From Tetrahymena thermophila SB210 (Eukaryota; Ciliophora; Oligohymenophorea; Hymenostomatida; Tetrahymenidae), in NCBI RefSeq assembly GCF_000189635.1, contig NW_002476412.1:295107-359106 (forward strand): a stretch of 64,000 bases of DNA. Direction: 5' to 3'. Numbering within the stretch: position 1 is the first letter of the stretch; each line of letters starts with the position of its first letter. Of the stretch, positions 12,901-24,891 are shown piece by piece. Both the position numbers and the translations under genes were made by a program. The notes under the pieces were generated by a model. It saw nothing but the letters and a program-made list of their open reading frames with translations, had not been told where the DNA came from and did no database searches.

Positions 12901-13876
12901 GATTATTGATTGGAATTTGTTGATGAATTAGATTAAGAATTGTTTATTTCTTTAGAACTTAAATCATTATCAATTATGTATTCTGGCTCTTGGTAAAGCA
13001 CCAATGTTTCAAAATTTGGAAAATCTATTTCAAGGAAGGCACTAGGGATCTTTTGAAAAGCATAAATTTTTTAAAGATCAAGCTATTCTTTAAGTTAGTT
13101 TCTATGGATAGATGAGCCAGTCTTTTATGGAAATTTATTTACATTTGTAAAGGCCTATTCTGTTTTTTAATGTGAGAAATTGATCTACTTGATATTATCA
13201 TCAGTCACTAATCCAGGAGTTATAGAAGTATAAGAAGTATCAGGTAGAGTATCTGGCCATATATATAAATGATATTTCCCTTATCTCAAACGAAATTAAT
13301 CATCAAAAAGACTTATAGTTGTGCATCCCAAAGGTTTTTTTTCATCTTTATTTTTTTGGGAACACCATAATGTAATTGCAATAATAGAATTATAACTCAA
13401 ATCTTTGTACTTATAATTAAAAATAATATTCTATTCAAAAAGCATCCTATCAATAAATAGTGTTTGCTATGCTGGCTATATTTTTTTTTCATTTACAACT
13501 AATTAAGCTGTTACCATTGCTTCCAAATTTTCTAATTTACTGCTACCATCTTCGTCATTAAAAAAGTATCTATTTTACAAATTTATTCAAAGAAAAATTT
13601 TTAGATCTATATTTTTGATTGGCTAAAATGTTTTAGCGAAAAAATTAAATTAGTTTAACAAATTTTTTGGGTAAAATAATTTTTAAACTGAGTTTTATTT
13701 CGTAATTTTCTTTATTTTAGAATAATAAATTGGCTTTATATTAAGATTAATGATTTTACTAAAATTATAAATTACCTCAAGACTTTTTTTTAATCATTAA
13801 TGCAGCATATTTTAAACTTTACTGGAAGTTAATCTAAAAGAGTATGTTGAATATATTCTGTTGGTCCTTTTTTCAT
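9995..13876 (-). CDS. VPS34: Class III phosphatidylinositol 3-kinase Vps34
   Basis: This enzyme makes PI(3)P on endosomes and autophagosomes, normally in a complex with Vps15 and Beclin/Atg6. Domains in order match the family: an N-terminal C2 domain (about 12950-13876), a helical PIK domain ([15 protein letters not shown] near 12500, ending VECDKEMD near 11985), then the kinase domain. The kinase shows [11 protein letters not shown], the catalytic loop [10 protein letters not shown], the activation loop HIDFGFILG and a C-terminus of HKWATYWRA. The loop sequence [11 protein letters not shown] is the class III type. The start at 13876 gives [10 protein letters not shown] and exon 1 (13776-13876) splices in phase to [10 protein letters not shown] 759-base intron at 10849-11607 splits the kinase domain; its ends are in phase and remove a TGA at 10877-10879. 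The protein looks complete, roughly the usual size. Identity is very secure. Confidence 0.95.
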
Positions 13877-14356
13877 GTTTACTTATGGCTTTTATTCCTA
13901 ATTTCAATTTATATGAGTTGCTTTTATTTATATTTTTGAGAATTAAAGATATATAATTACTCTACTTTAGCTTTGTATTCTAACAAATTTATTAACTTCT
14001 TTAATAAATTAAATTACAAATTAATTATAATTTTTCTGTCAGCTTAAAATTCTCAGCAATCTTTACAAGAAAATTATATAAAATAATTCACTACTAAATA
14101 TTCTTACAATCAAAAATTTTTTTAAACTAAATAATAGATAATTTAAATACTTAGAATTTTGATAAAATTTGTTATTGTCAGAAAAATTAATTATCAACAC
14201 TAAATAAGGAGAAATATTCTATTTATCATCAGGTTTTAACTAAAATAAATAACAAAATATAATATATACACATTTTTTTATTTTATACAAAATTAAAATA
14301 TTTGAATTTTAACTATAAATGAAAATCAATTATAAAGATGCATATGATTATGTTTT
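13877..14356. other. Short intergenic region upstream of VPS34
   Basis: About 480 bases separate the 3' end of the large coiled-coil gene (TGA 14357-14359) from the Vps34 start. It is A/T-rich with poly-T and poly-A runs and must hold the Vps34 promoter. No specific motif could be identified. Confidence 0.5.
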
Positions 14357-17300
14357 TCACGAAGCTCCACTGTTTCGTTTTCTTACACCCTAGATTTAAA
14401 GAATTTTATTTAAAATAATATAATAATTCAATTGTTATTATTTACTCTGCTAACATAACAAGAGGCTCCATAATTTACTTTAAAAGAGTAGCAGGTTAAT
14501 CAACTAATTAGAAATCAAGGCTGGCTAATTAGACTAAAAACTTTTAAGTTTATTCTTCATTCAGCATATTAAATTCAGAGACATATTTAATACTTGAAAA
14601 CTCTTAAACTGGGAAAAATTGTTCATGGCTTATGCCTATTGCTGAATCGTAAGAAGGTTCTTTGATTTTAAATTGAAATAATTAATTTAAGACAACAAAA
14701 ATAATAATTTTTGAAATTTTATTTAATTTTTTATAAAAATATTGAATTTTGAGCTTTAAATTTGTTTAAGGCATATTATTTTGATAAATAGCAAATTTTT
14801 GTTTTAATTAAATTAAAATAATAAAATTACTTTTTAACATATCTATTTTTTTAATATTGTTTGATACTCTTGAATAACTATTTTAAGATATTGACTTATT
14901 ATTTATATTCATTTATGAATTTTTTCTTTGTAGTGACATTGAATTGGTGATTGCAAAGCTGTTTGTTCTTAGTTATTTAGACATAACAAGGTCATTTTAT
15001 CTGTTTGGAGTGGCAGAAGTTGCTCTAAGATTTGTTTTACTCTCTCTATTTGGTTTTAATAGCTCATTTTCATAGTGCAATTCATGATTATCTCTTTCTC
15101 TTTCAAGCTATTCTTTATATCTCTTTTTTTCCTCATAAACAGAAACTTTATATTTTTCTAAAGCAAGTCTTCTTATATTATCTTCTTCTATTTTCTTTAA
15201 TATTTTTTCTTTTTAAGCTTATTTAGCTTGTTCAATTTATTTGCTTTTTTCTAATTTTAATTCAAGCTATATTTTCTCTTCGATAAACTTTTTCTTGTGT
15301 TCTTAAAGCATCTTTTCTTTTTTTCTTTAGGCCTCCTCTAATTCTTGTAATTATTTCTTTTTAACGTTTTCTTACCATATTTATTATTCATGTGTTAATC
15401 TTGATCTTTGCTTTTAATATAAAAAATAATTAGTTTTCTTTGAATAGTATTTTAATAAATTAAAGCTTTTATTTTCAACATAAAATCTAAATTATTAAAA
15501 TTAAAAAGTTGACAAAATTAAAATGAAATTTAATAGTTTACAAATTTAAAATTTTCCTGCTTTTCTACATCTGTTTTAATTTTTTTGAAACGATCAAACT
15601 TATATTTTTCTGATTACTTTCTTAATAATTATTCCTAATCTAATAAATTTTAAAGAAAGTCTTGCTTAATTAGCTCTTCATCCATTTATGAAGCATTAGG
15701 ATCATAATTTTTATGCAGTAGAAGCTACTTTTTATACTCTTATTCCAGCTTTTTAACCAACTCTTGATCTTTAATAAAATTATCAAGTCTTTACTCTTTT
15801 TCTTCAAGTTTCTTTTATCATATTAAATATATTGATTTAAGTTTTTTAAAGAAATTTTACCTGCTTAACATTATATACGTTGTACATCTATTATTCTTAT
15901 ATTTTGAGTTATCTTTGTTCTAATTGTGTTTTATACTATTCGTTTATTTATCTTCTTTAATTTTTTAATCTTTCAAGTTACTTTTTTAATTTAATAAAAA
16001 ATTTAGATATTTAAATGAACAATTAGATAAAATTATTTTAATAATCTAAAGAAATTTAAATAATTTTTACTTCTTTCACTTTTAAATCCTTTTCTTGCAT
16101 TTTTTTAAGCTTGGACTCGTATTCATCCTTTTTAACTACATCATTCTCTTAATTTTTTCTTTTGATGTCTTCTACTTTTTAGTTTCTTATTTAAGTCTTA
16201 ATTTTCTTTTCATGCTCAAGCTGCATTTCATTCCAATCATTTTGATTGTATTGCGATTATAATTATTTTTCTCTAAGCAAAAATTACTCTTTTTCCCTCA
16301 ACTCCTCTAAAATTTATTTTCTATCTTCTCTTTCTTTCTGTTTTTATAAAATTAATTATTAAAATTTAATTAAATTTTATCTACCTGCTTCGATGAGTCA
16401 ACTTATTAATATTAATTTTTATCCTATTATGTTTAATTTTCTTCATATTTATTTCTTTCTCTACTTTTATATTCTTCCTATTAATTATATTAAATTATAT
16501 ATATATGCTTATATTTTATATTTAAATTAAAAAAAGTACTTCTATCAATTAATTCTTGTATTATTATGAGGAAAAAGCCTAATCTAATTCTTTTTATCTT
16601 TTTTCTCTCAATTTCTCTTATTAATTTTATTCTTTCTCTAATGTGAAACTGAGATCTCTATACATACTAGAATTAAATTTATCCATATTTGTATAGCTTT
16701 AATTATTTTTATCTAAGAAACTCCTACTTCTCTAAATTAATTTTTCAATTTAATTTATTTAAAATCTTAAAAATATAGCAAGTAAAAAAGTACTTCATGT
16801 TATGGATTTTCTGAAATGTAATAACTTTTATTTTTCTTATCACTGTAGACACTGGGTTCTTTTGAATTCATATATCTCGATCTCATTTCATGATCTTCTC
16901 TTTCTTACTGCTCAATAATAATTTTTTATCTTTCCTATTTTTTTTTTGTAAAAATTTAAAAAAATTAAAGATTTTTTATTAAAAAATAATTAAAAATGTA
17001 TTTATTTCAAATAAATTTTGCTATCATAAATTAAAATAATATTATAATAATGATTAAATACCTAAATAACTTCTTATATAAGCTCTTATCTTCTTAACTC
17101 TGTTTTTTCATACTTTACATCTATGTAGTATTTTTAATCTTGATTATTGAGCCCTTTAAGAGCAATAGCAGACTCTTCTTTTATTCTTTTTTTACTTTTG
17201 TAGGCTAAATCTTTTTTATCAATTCCTTTCATTCTCATAGCTTCTAAAGTTCTTGGGCTGTATGTATTATGATATTTAATTAATAATTAATTGTAATGAA

Positions 17301-20300
17301 AATAATATGCTATTAATTTTTTACCTATCAATTTATATTTAATTTTCTTAATTTTTATCATCATTTTTAATTTCAACTGTTTCATTTTAAGCTAAATCGC
17401 TTTCAGTGTTTTATTTATCATCATATTAATCTTAAAAAGTTTAAAATTTATTAAATATTTAGTTTAAAAAAATAAAGACTATTTAATTAATTACTTTCAT
17501 GGAAAGATTACTAAATTTATTTTTTAACTCTTTCATCATACGCTTTATACTAATCTATACCTTGATAATACTAAGGTCTTATAGGGGAAAGTGATTCATT
17601 AGGTTATGTAACAGATCTTTGACTTCTTTTGTTTCTTTGTATCCTGAAATTTTTATCTTTAGGAATTCTACTCATACCTAAATTAGCAAAAATAATAAAA
17701 AATGTTCAACCAAATTTAACAATTTTAAAGTTATTTAAATAATTGATTTAAAATAATTAAACCATTAAATATTTGTTAGTTTACATTGAAATGATCAAAC
17801 ACATGAAATAAATTTAATTTACTTGAAGTATCTCTGCCTTTAGGTTCATATCCTATAATCATTTTAGGAGACATTTTTAAAGCATTCAAATAAGAATTAT
17901 TATTGTTATTGTCTGAAATGTATGATCTATCACCTTCTTTTGATTTTGTATTTGAAGTATTAGCTGTTGTAAGAGCTGTTGATTTTTTTTAGCTTTCTGC
18001 TACTGCCTGATTTTATATACTTGGCTTATCTGATAAATTTGAAGTGCTTGCTTAATTTCCTTTTTAAGATTTTGGAGTATTTCTTGAGTTACTTCTTTAG
18101 ATTGATTATTTTTTTTATTATAAGTCAGTTTACTCACTTTTTTTACTGTCTACCATATTTTGATTGCTGTTATTTGGGACAGTAGAGTTAGTTTAATTTG
18201 GCAAAAGATTTGTATTTTATTTATCTAAGCTAATTTATTCTAATTAAATTTTAATATCAGGATTTGTTTTATCTTATTTTTAAAACTAATCTTAATTGTT
18301 AAATGCATTTTAATTATTATCTTTTCTTGGAACTTGTGAATTAACTTGTGAGGTATTTTAAGAGGGAAAATTTGCAGTTTGTTGAGATTAAAATTAACCT
18401 TAATTTTGAAAAGTGTTTGATTAATTACTTGAATTTTATTATTATTAAATCTGAGGATTTTAATCATTTTTTTACAATTACACATTCGTATTTTATACCT
18501 AAGATTGTAAAATAGCTTAATCGTTCTATTGGTTATTCTAACTAGGATTTTACTAAAAAGTAGCTTGACTAACAAATTGGCTTTGTTAATTTGTATTTAC
18601 TTGATTAGATTATGCTGAAGATTAATTAGTTTATTGATGTGTTTAAACTTAATTTTATTATTATAATTAAACTGCAGGTATGTCACTTTATTGTGATTAT
18701 TAATTATTCTTTTATTATTAAATTGATGCTTGTGTTTAATTGATCTATTACTGTTATGCTACTGTATTTTAAGGTTAGGGTTATTATGGAGGTTAATTAC
18801 TTTACTACTATTATTATTAAATAAATTATTACTATATTTATTGATTTGCATTTTATTATTAAGCTTATTGGCTATGATTTTATTATTAATTTTATAGAAT
18901 AGTATTTTATTACATTTATTAATTTGTTATTTATTATTGTGGTTATTAGCTTGGCTAATTGCTTTGATATTAATTTTATAGTTGAGGCTATGAAGAAGGT
19001 AAGTTATTTTATTATTATTGTTATAAAACAGGTTTTTAATTTTATTAAAATGCAGGCTAGTTATTCTATTATTATTACTAACCTATATTTTATTAATTGT
19101 TCTATGATGTAAGTTAATTATTTTACTATTATTCTTGCTTTATCAATTATTATTAATTTTATTGATTTGGATTTTAGAGTTAAGTTTGCTAAATTGTATT
19201 CTATTATTAACCCTATTGATTTGTATTTTATTATTAAGCTTATTAGTTATGATTCTATTACTGGTTTTATAGAATAGTATTTTATTAAATTTATTAATTT
19301 ACTATTTACTATTATAGCTATTAGTTTGGCTAATTATTTTGTTATTAATTTTATTGATGAGGCTATGAAGAGGGTAAGTTATTTTATTATTATTGTTATT
19401 ATTATTATAAAACAGGTTGTTATTATTATTAAAATACAGGTTAGTTATTCTATTATTATTTCTAACCTATATTTTATTAATTGTTCTATGATGTAAGTTA
19501 ATTATTTTACTATTATTCTTGCTTTACCAATTGTTATTAATTTTACTGATTTGGATTTTAGAGTTAAGTTTGCTAAATTGTATTCTATTATTAACCCTAT
19601 TGATTTGTATTTTATTAATATTAATAATTTACACCTTGTTATTATTACTATGTATTAGATTAGTTGTTTTGCTACTATGCAATTACATTTTATGATTGAT
19701 GTTAAATAACAGGTTAATTATTTTATTGCTGCTATTAGTTAGCATTATTTTGTTGTGACTAAGGGGGAAGCTAATTATTTTACATTGAGTTCTAACTTGT
19801 ATTTTGTTATTGAGATTATCCAACATATTAGTTATTTTAATTAGCAATAGTTAAATTAGAATTACTTTATTAAGGTAAACTATTTTTTTCATTTTGAGAT
19901 TATTATACTTATTACTGTTAATTTATTTAAAAATTAGCAATTTACCCTTAAATGGTTTAGCTTTAAATATGCTATTATTGCTAATTATTAAGATTTTATT
20001 AAATTTAGTATTGAGTATTATTTTAATTATTTGATGTATTTTAGTTTAAGCTATTACTAGGCTGTTACTATTGTTAGCTCATTTAAGGTTGTTGCAAAAG
20101 AGATTTCGGTTATTATTGTTACTGTTGTTGTTATTATTATTATTATTGCTATATATAAACAACTTAACTAGAATTATTTTAAGTTAAAGAGTTTTGCTTA
20201 TTGATTGGTGGTTAAATAACATTTTATTAATTATAGTTTTGTTATTATTAAGTTTATTAGTTAAACTGTTATTAATTTTAACTAGTTGAAGTAGGTTAAT

Positions 20301-20802
20301 TAAATTATTAGGCTTAAGTTTATTAACTGTTAACCTGGCTATTAATGTTTTGTTGTTAACCAGAATTATTCTAATTCTAAATTTAAGCATTAGCTTAATT
20401 TTATTGAGTAGCTTGATTTTCATTATTTGGTTAAATCTAAATTTAACTTGCTTAAGTTCCATTAGCATTTTATTTGTTTTAATATTAGTTAAATTACATT
20501 TAGTTTGTCTAAGCATTATTTGAACTTTATTAAACTTAGCTTTGTTGAGTAACAGACTAGTTACTTAAAGTGTTTTAATTCTAAAAGTTTTAATGTAATT
20601 AATTAGTGTTATTTGAATTACCATTTTAGCTTTACTAATTAACAGTTGGTTAATTTTGCATAGTGTTTTAAACTACTGCCTAACTTTGAAATTATTACTG
20701 TTACTGTGGTTAAGTCTAATATTACATTTAAGATTGCTAATTACTCTATTAATTATTAGTTACATTTTATTAAGCAGCTTGCGATTGATACTATGACTGC
20801 AT
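14357..20802 (-). CDS. Large protein: Gln/Asn-rich N-terminal half, coiled-coil C-terminal half
   Basis: Exon 1 (17823-20802) is one unbroken TGA-free frame of 993 codons, starting MQSQYQSQAAQQN. Most codons are TAA, CAA, TAG or AAT, giving a Gln/Asn-rich, prion-like domain of about 850 residues, then a Ser/Lys/Thr-rich linker ending MIIGYEPKGRDTS. About ten smaller exons follow. They read YSPRTLEAMRMKGIDKKDL (near 17200), then long charged heptad-like helices (EKEQFLLREKQLQ, EYKKQLLLHKNYD, KRYKEQLERERDN) typical of coiled coil, and end LLKGVRKRNSGAS at TGA 14357-14359. Domain architecture resembles centrosomal or ciliary scaffold proteins, but I do not recognise a named family. The Gln/Asn part contains a 375/384-base tandem duplication, listed separately. 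The long exon's frame agrees with the C-terminal exons, so this is one gene and not two. Confidence 0.85.
18841..19599 (-). repeat. Tandem duplication inside the Gln/Asn-rich exon
   Basis: Copy 1 is 18841-19215 (375 bases) and copy 2 is 19216-19599 (384 bases). They are highly similar; a partial third start (about 17 bases) follows at 19600. Copy 2 is 9 bases longer because of an extended TAT/TTA run near 19390-19410. Both lengths are multiples of three, so the duplication adds 125 or 128 residues without breaking the frame. Each unit codes for Gln/Asn-rich sequence including PSSQPHQQNQ in copy 2. Confidence 0.88.
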
Positions 20803-21430
20803 TTTATGTCACTAACCACTTTATAGTGTTTATATTTCAAAAATTTTTGCAAATTAAGTATGTTTATCTCAACTATTCTATAGGTTTATTTTGAGGTTTT
20901 ACTTCTAGTTTACAAATTAATGTCTTAATGCGAAGTTATATTTATTTACAGTAGCTTGCTGTATAATTATACTAATCTATCTCTGTTTTAAAGTTTTAAC
21001 CTAAATACTAAAAGATGGAATCTATTTTTACTATTACAATTTGACAGATTTTATATGAGAAAATACTGAAATTTATGAGTAAAAATCTAATTATCTAATT
21101 TCCAATTAATAGTTTTAATTACAATTAAAATTTTTTTGAAATCTTACTTATTTTCTAACTGATGGTAAATAAAGAGGAAATTCGAAACAAGTATTTAAGA
21201 TAACATAATTAATAATAATAGTAATGACTAATCGATATATAATTAATGCGAGAAAAAGATAATTTTATCGTATTTCAAAGCCATATTAGTTGATATAGAT
21301 AAATAATAAATTGCAAAATCGAGTAATAATATCCATAAAAAGATTTATCTAAAAGAATTAATATAACGACATAAATTTATATTTATTTAAACAAAAATAA
21401 ATAAGTTTGTTTTATATTATCAATTGATTC
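20803..21430. other. Intergenic region between URM1 and the large Gln-rich gene
   Basis: This gap lies 3' of URM1 and 5' of the Gln/Asn-rich gene. The part at 20803-21060 has somewhat mixed composition and probably includes the leader of the large gene. The remainder is A/T-rich. No further gene seen. Confidence 0.55.
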
Positions 21431-22109
21431 TCAACCACCGTGAAGAGTAGAAATGAAACTAATTCTATCTTTATTCTCAACATTTGCTTCATCTTTGCCT
21501 TCAAGTTCCCAATCAGCATCATTAATTAAAACTAAAATTCCAGCACGTCTATTTTTAAATTAATTTAAATTTGATAAAGTCTCCTTAAAATATGATTGTT
21601 TATCATAATTAAAAAATGTATTTTTTAAATGCATTTTGTTAAAAAATCTTCCAATTTAATAGACTGCATCAATTTATATTTCTTTGAAAAATAAATTTTT
21701 AGTAAATTATTAAACTAATGTAGAATTTCAATATATTTTTTATTTATAAAATTATAAATAAATTTAATACAATTAATTGTCAGCTCCAACAAAGAATTCT
21801 GGTTTCTTCTTAACATAATTTTTAGCAATAACTGTAATGAGATCTCCCATCTTAATATTTTCTTAGTTTTCTAAAACAACTTCGAAGGTTTTGTGGCCAT
21901 CAAAGCACAAATCTAATCCTCCGCTATTTATTTATTAATTAAAATAATATGAAATGATCAATTGGGTATATTTGCATTATAAGTAAAAATATCATCATCT
22001 TCAAGTTAATAATAGCTTTATTTAAATATAGTTTGCACTCTGTATTAAGTTCTAATTGAAAAAATTGCTAATTATTTAAAAATTACCTTAATTCAATTGT
22101 TACCTTCAT
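21431..22109 (-). CDS. URM1: Ubiquitin-related modifier 1
   Basis: Urm1 is a ubiquitin-fold protein that acts as sulfur carrier for 2-thiolation of tRNA wobble uridine and can also be conjugated to proteins. Three exons (22087-22109, 21771-21923, 21431-21548) total 294 bases, giving 97 residues, the normal family length. The start [17 protein letters not shown], the segment [17 protein letters not shown] and the exact C-terminal ISTLHGG are all family hallmarks; the final Gly-Gly is the residue pair activated by the E1-like enzyme Uba4. Both introns (163 and 222 bases) follow GT..AG and preserve frame. The assignment is very secure. Confidence 0.96.
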
Positions 22110-23095
22110 AATTATTTTTTTTATATTTCTTCTATTTTGTTTTTAATTCTAACTCTTTCAGAATTTAACTATATAATTTAAGTGAAAATAGAGTTTTTAT
22201 ATGAAAAGTGGATAGATAGATATACTTTTAATTAATTTATTTAATTTCAAATATATCCTTGCATACTGCAATATATAAATGGTCTAATTATAATGGCCTT
22301 TATATTAATATTTTTTTCATTCAAAAATCTTTTATCATAAAATCTATTTTATAATAGTTCTAATAAATTAAAACAGATAATTAAATGTAAAATTATAATT
22401 AATATCTTAAATATTGTCAAAGTCTAAATAATTGACTAATTAAATAAATTAATAATATAAATTAGATAAAATATAGAAGGAAGAAGAATAAAAATTAAAA
22501 TATTTATGTTATTAATAGCCTAATAGCCTTTGTTATTTATATGAAGAGATTTTTTTAAAAAATAAATTTATAATAGAATCAAATTAAAGTGATAGAAGTA
22601 AATTTTAGTAAACTAAAAAAATTAAGAATGTTATTATTTAATGAGCCAAAAATTAGGCAAAATTTAAATTCGCTTTTTTATAATTTTTTTTATATTTCAT
22701 AATAGATAAATTAATAGAATTACGCATACACTTGCTTGTTTAATATTATGGAATGAATTTAATTAAGAAAAAATCTTTGATTTGTATATTAAAGATTTTA
22801 ATTACTTAGTTTATAAATATGGGATATATGACAGAAGTTTTGTATGTATGTATGAATCAATCAATGAATGAATACATGAGTTGTCTATAAAATTTTATCA
22901 AGTAAATAGGTAAATCTATCAAAAAATGAATGAATGAATGAACGATTTGAAAATAATGAAAAGGATATTAATCTAAAAATAATGATTTAAGAATTTACGA
23001 GAGAAGGTTAAACTAATAAATAAAGAAAACATACAAAAGATTGAAAAAGATAAAAATAATAAAGGACAAGAAAGAAAAGGACTAAAGCAAAAAAA
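22110..23095. other. Divergent intergenic region
   Basis: The two flanking genes are transcribed away from this gap, so it should carry both promoters. It holds tetranucleotide repeats of GTAT/GAAT type at 22842-22942. Bases 23020-23095 are purine-rich and form the leader of the gene starting at 23096. No specific promoter motif could be recognised. Confidence 0.5.
22842..22942. repeat. GTAT/GAAT tetranucleotide repeats
   Basis: Two short clusters are visible: GTAT units changing to GAAT and AATC units at 22842-22873, and four or more GAAT units at 22926-22942. The same class of repeat recurs in other gaps of this window. Confidence 0.75.
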
Positions 23096-24891
23096 ATGAC
23101 TACCAGTAAATTATTTAAGATTTGAATTTGAATATGAAATTAGAGAAAAAACGGTAGCTCGATAGCAATTTAGACTACAAATAATCATGAACAATAGATT
23201 AACGTTACCATTTCATTTAGTTTTAAACTGCCTTATATGGCTAGCATTATTTTTGCTAAGTGTTAGTTCATAGCCATTGAGTAGAAGAAAATAAAAATTT
23301 TAAATAGAGGAAATTATTCTAAGGTTCGTGCCTAAAGAATGCTATCAGCTATCACTATTTTTTAATAATTATCCATGAATTAACTAAATATTGAGAAAAT
23401 AGATAAATTCCCATATTTTAAACAAAATTTTTGTAAAAAAAGCTGCTAAACCTTAATGGAAAGATATCGTTGATGAAGACGATGATTAAGAAGAAGTCAC
23501 CGAAAAGAAGGAACAAGTTGTTGAAAACACCACCTCTGCCATAACAACTGCTACCCAACCTGCTAAGGAAGGTGAAGCCGATAAGAAATACGGTGCTAAG
23601 AAGCCCTTCGGTAAGAAGCCTTACAATAAGGGTGCTCCTAAGCGTAAATATAAGGTTGAATATCTTGAAACAAAGTCAGCTGGTATTAAGACTGCTGTAA
23701 ATAATTTGTTTTAAAAAATATTTCTGAATGATTTCGTTTTTAAGCATGTCTATAGAATAATTATTAATTTTTATTTCTATGTTATATGTAGAAAAACGTC
23801 TATGATATGGAATCTAGCTCTGAAGAAGAAGGAGAAGAAGAAGAAACTGCTGAAGGTGTTGAAGCCCAAGAAAAGGTTGAAAAGAAGAAAGTTGAAAAGG
23901 TTGAAAGTGAAAAGGAAGAAGAAGAAGAAGAAGTTGAACCTATTAAGGATGAACCCGAAGCTGAAACCAAGAAGGCACCTAAGGAAGGTAAAATAAAATG
24001 AATATTTCAAAAATATAATATAGGAAAATAAAATTACTTTTAACCATTCTTTCAAGCATTTAGTTAATTGTGTATTGATTATAAATTTAATTCATCTTTT
24101 TTTTATAATTATAGATAAAAAGTCAAAGAAGTAACAATAATTAGAATAATTAAATGCAATTCAAGCTGCTTTGAAGGAAGCTGGATGTAAATAAATTTTA
24201 TAATTCATATAATAATAGGCATCATTAATTTTCTAATATAAAAAATTCTTAATTTTCCATTCAAATAATCATATAAATTATTTGAGATCAAAGCAACTTA
24301 TAGCAAAATACTAAACATTAAAATAAATCATTAAAAATCCATTAAACGAATAAGCTATTAGTATTTTTGATTTTTAAAGTTAAATCATACTTTTTATGAG
24401 TAAATAAGTACCAATTTATCAAACAAACAAAACATATCTATTAAAAATGCTAAATATTTACTAACTTTAAACTTCTTTAAAATAAATAATTATTTTAAGA
24501 TGATGCCTTTATTTGTTTAAATGTTAAAATTTATAATGATTAAAAAAATAAAGTACCCCTCCCCGCTGAAAACAAGGAAGAATCTGCTTAATAAGAAGGT
24601 GAAAAGAAGAAGAAGAAAAAAAACAAAAACAAGGAAAATGGTGAAAAGAAAGAAGAAAAGACTGAGCAAAAGGTTGAAGAAAAGGTTGAATAAAAGACTG
24701 AAGAAAAGACTGCTGAATAAATCCAAATTGATGCTGCTGCTGCTGCCAAGGAAGCCTTATAAAAGAGAGCTCAACAATAATAAGCCCAAAAGAACAAATC
24801 TGCCATTGAAATAGCTAAGGCTAAATAAGAAATCTTAAATAGATAAAATAAGGTTAAGAGAGCTCAAGGTAAAAAGAAAGAAGATCTCTGA
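23096..24891 (+). CDS. Lys/Glu-rich protein, 289 residues
   Basis: Five exons (23096-23105, 23443-23696, 23792-23987, 24115-24186, 24554-24891) add up to 870 bases, ending at TGA 24889-24891. The first exon is only 10 bases; splicing gives a start of MTTTAKPQWKDIVDEDD. A basic block (KKPFGKKPYNKGAPKRKYK) is followed by an acidic run of Glu, then a short helix (LNAIQAALKEAGLPLPAEN), a Lys run, and a charged C-terminal helix rich in Ala and Gln. Such composition suggests an RNA-, ribosome- or nucleolus-associated protein, but this is only inference and no family is recognised. Codons are GC-richer than neighbours (many AAG, GCC, CTC), which in ciliates usually marks high expression. Confidence 0.85.

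Noticed and set aside
18240-18575. Lys/Ile-rich minus-strand open frame starting with Met
   Set aside because: It is a different frame of the Gln/Asn-rich exon, where the true frame is continuous from 20802 to 17823.
20184-20516. Minus-strand frame rich in Lys, Asn and Leu
   Set aside because: Another out-of-frame shadow of the Gln/Asn-rich exon.
22842-22942. Direct repeats considered as a CRISPR array
   Set aside because: They are uninterrupted tetranucleotide units without spacers, in a eukaryotic nuclear chromosome.
23777-24055. Minus-strand Phe-rich open frame
   Set aside because: It is the reverse of the GAA/AAG-rich exon of the Lys/Glu-rich gene; poly-Glu/Lys codons read as Phe/Leu on the other strand.
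24517-24814. Open frames on both strands inside the last exon of the Lys/Glu-rich gene
   Set aside because: They are shadows; only the frame ending at 24891 splices in phase with the four earlier exons.
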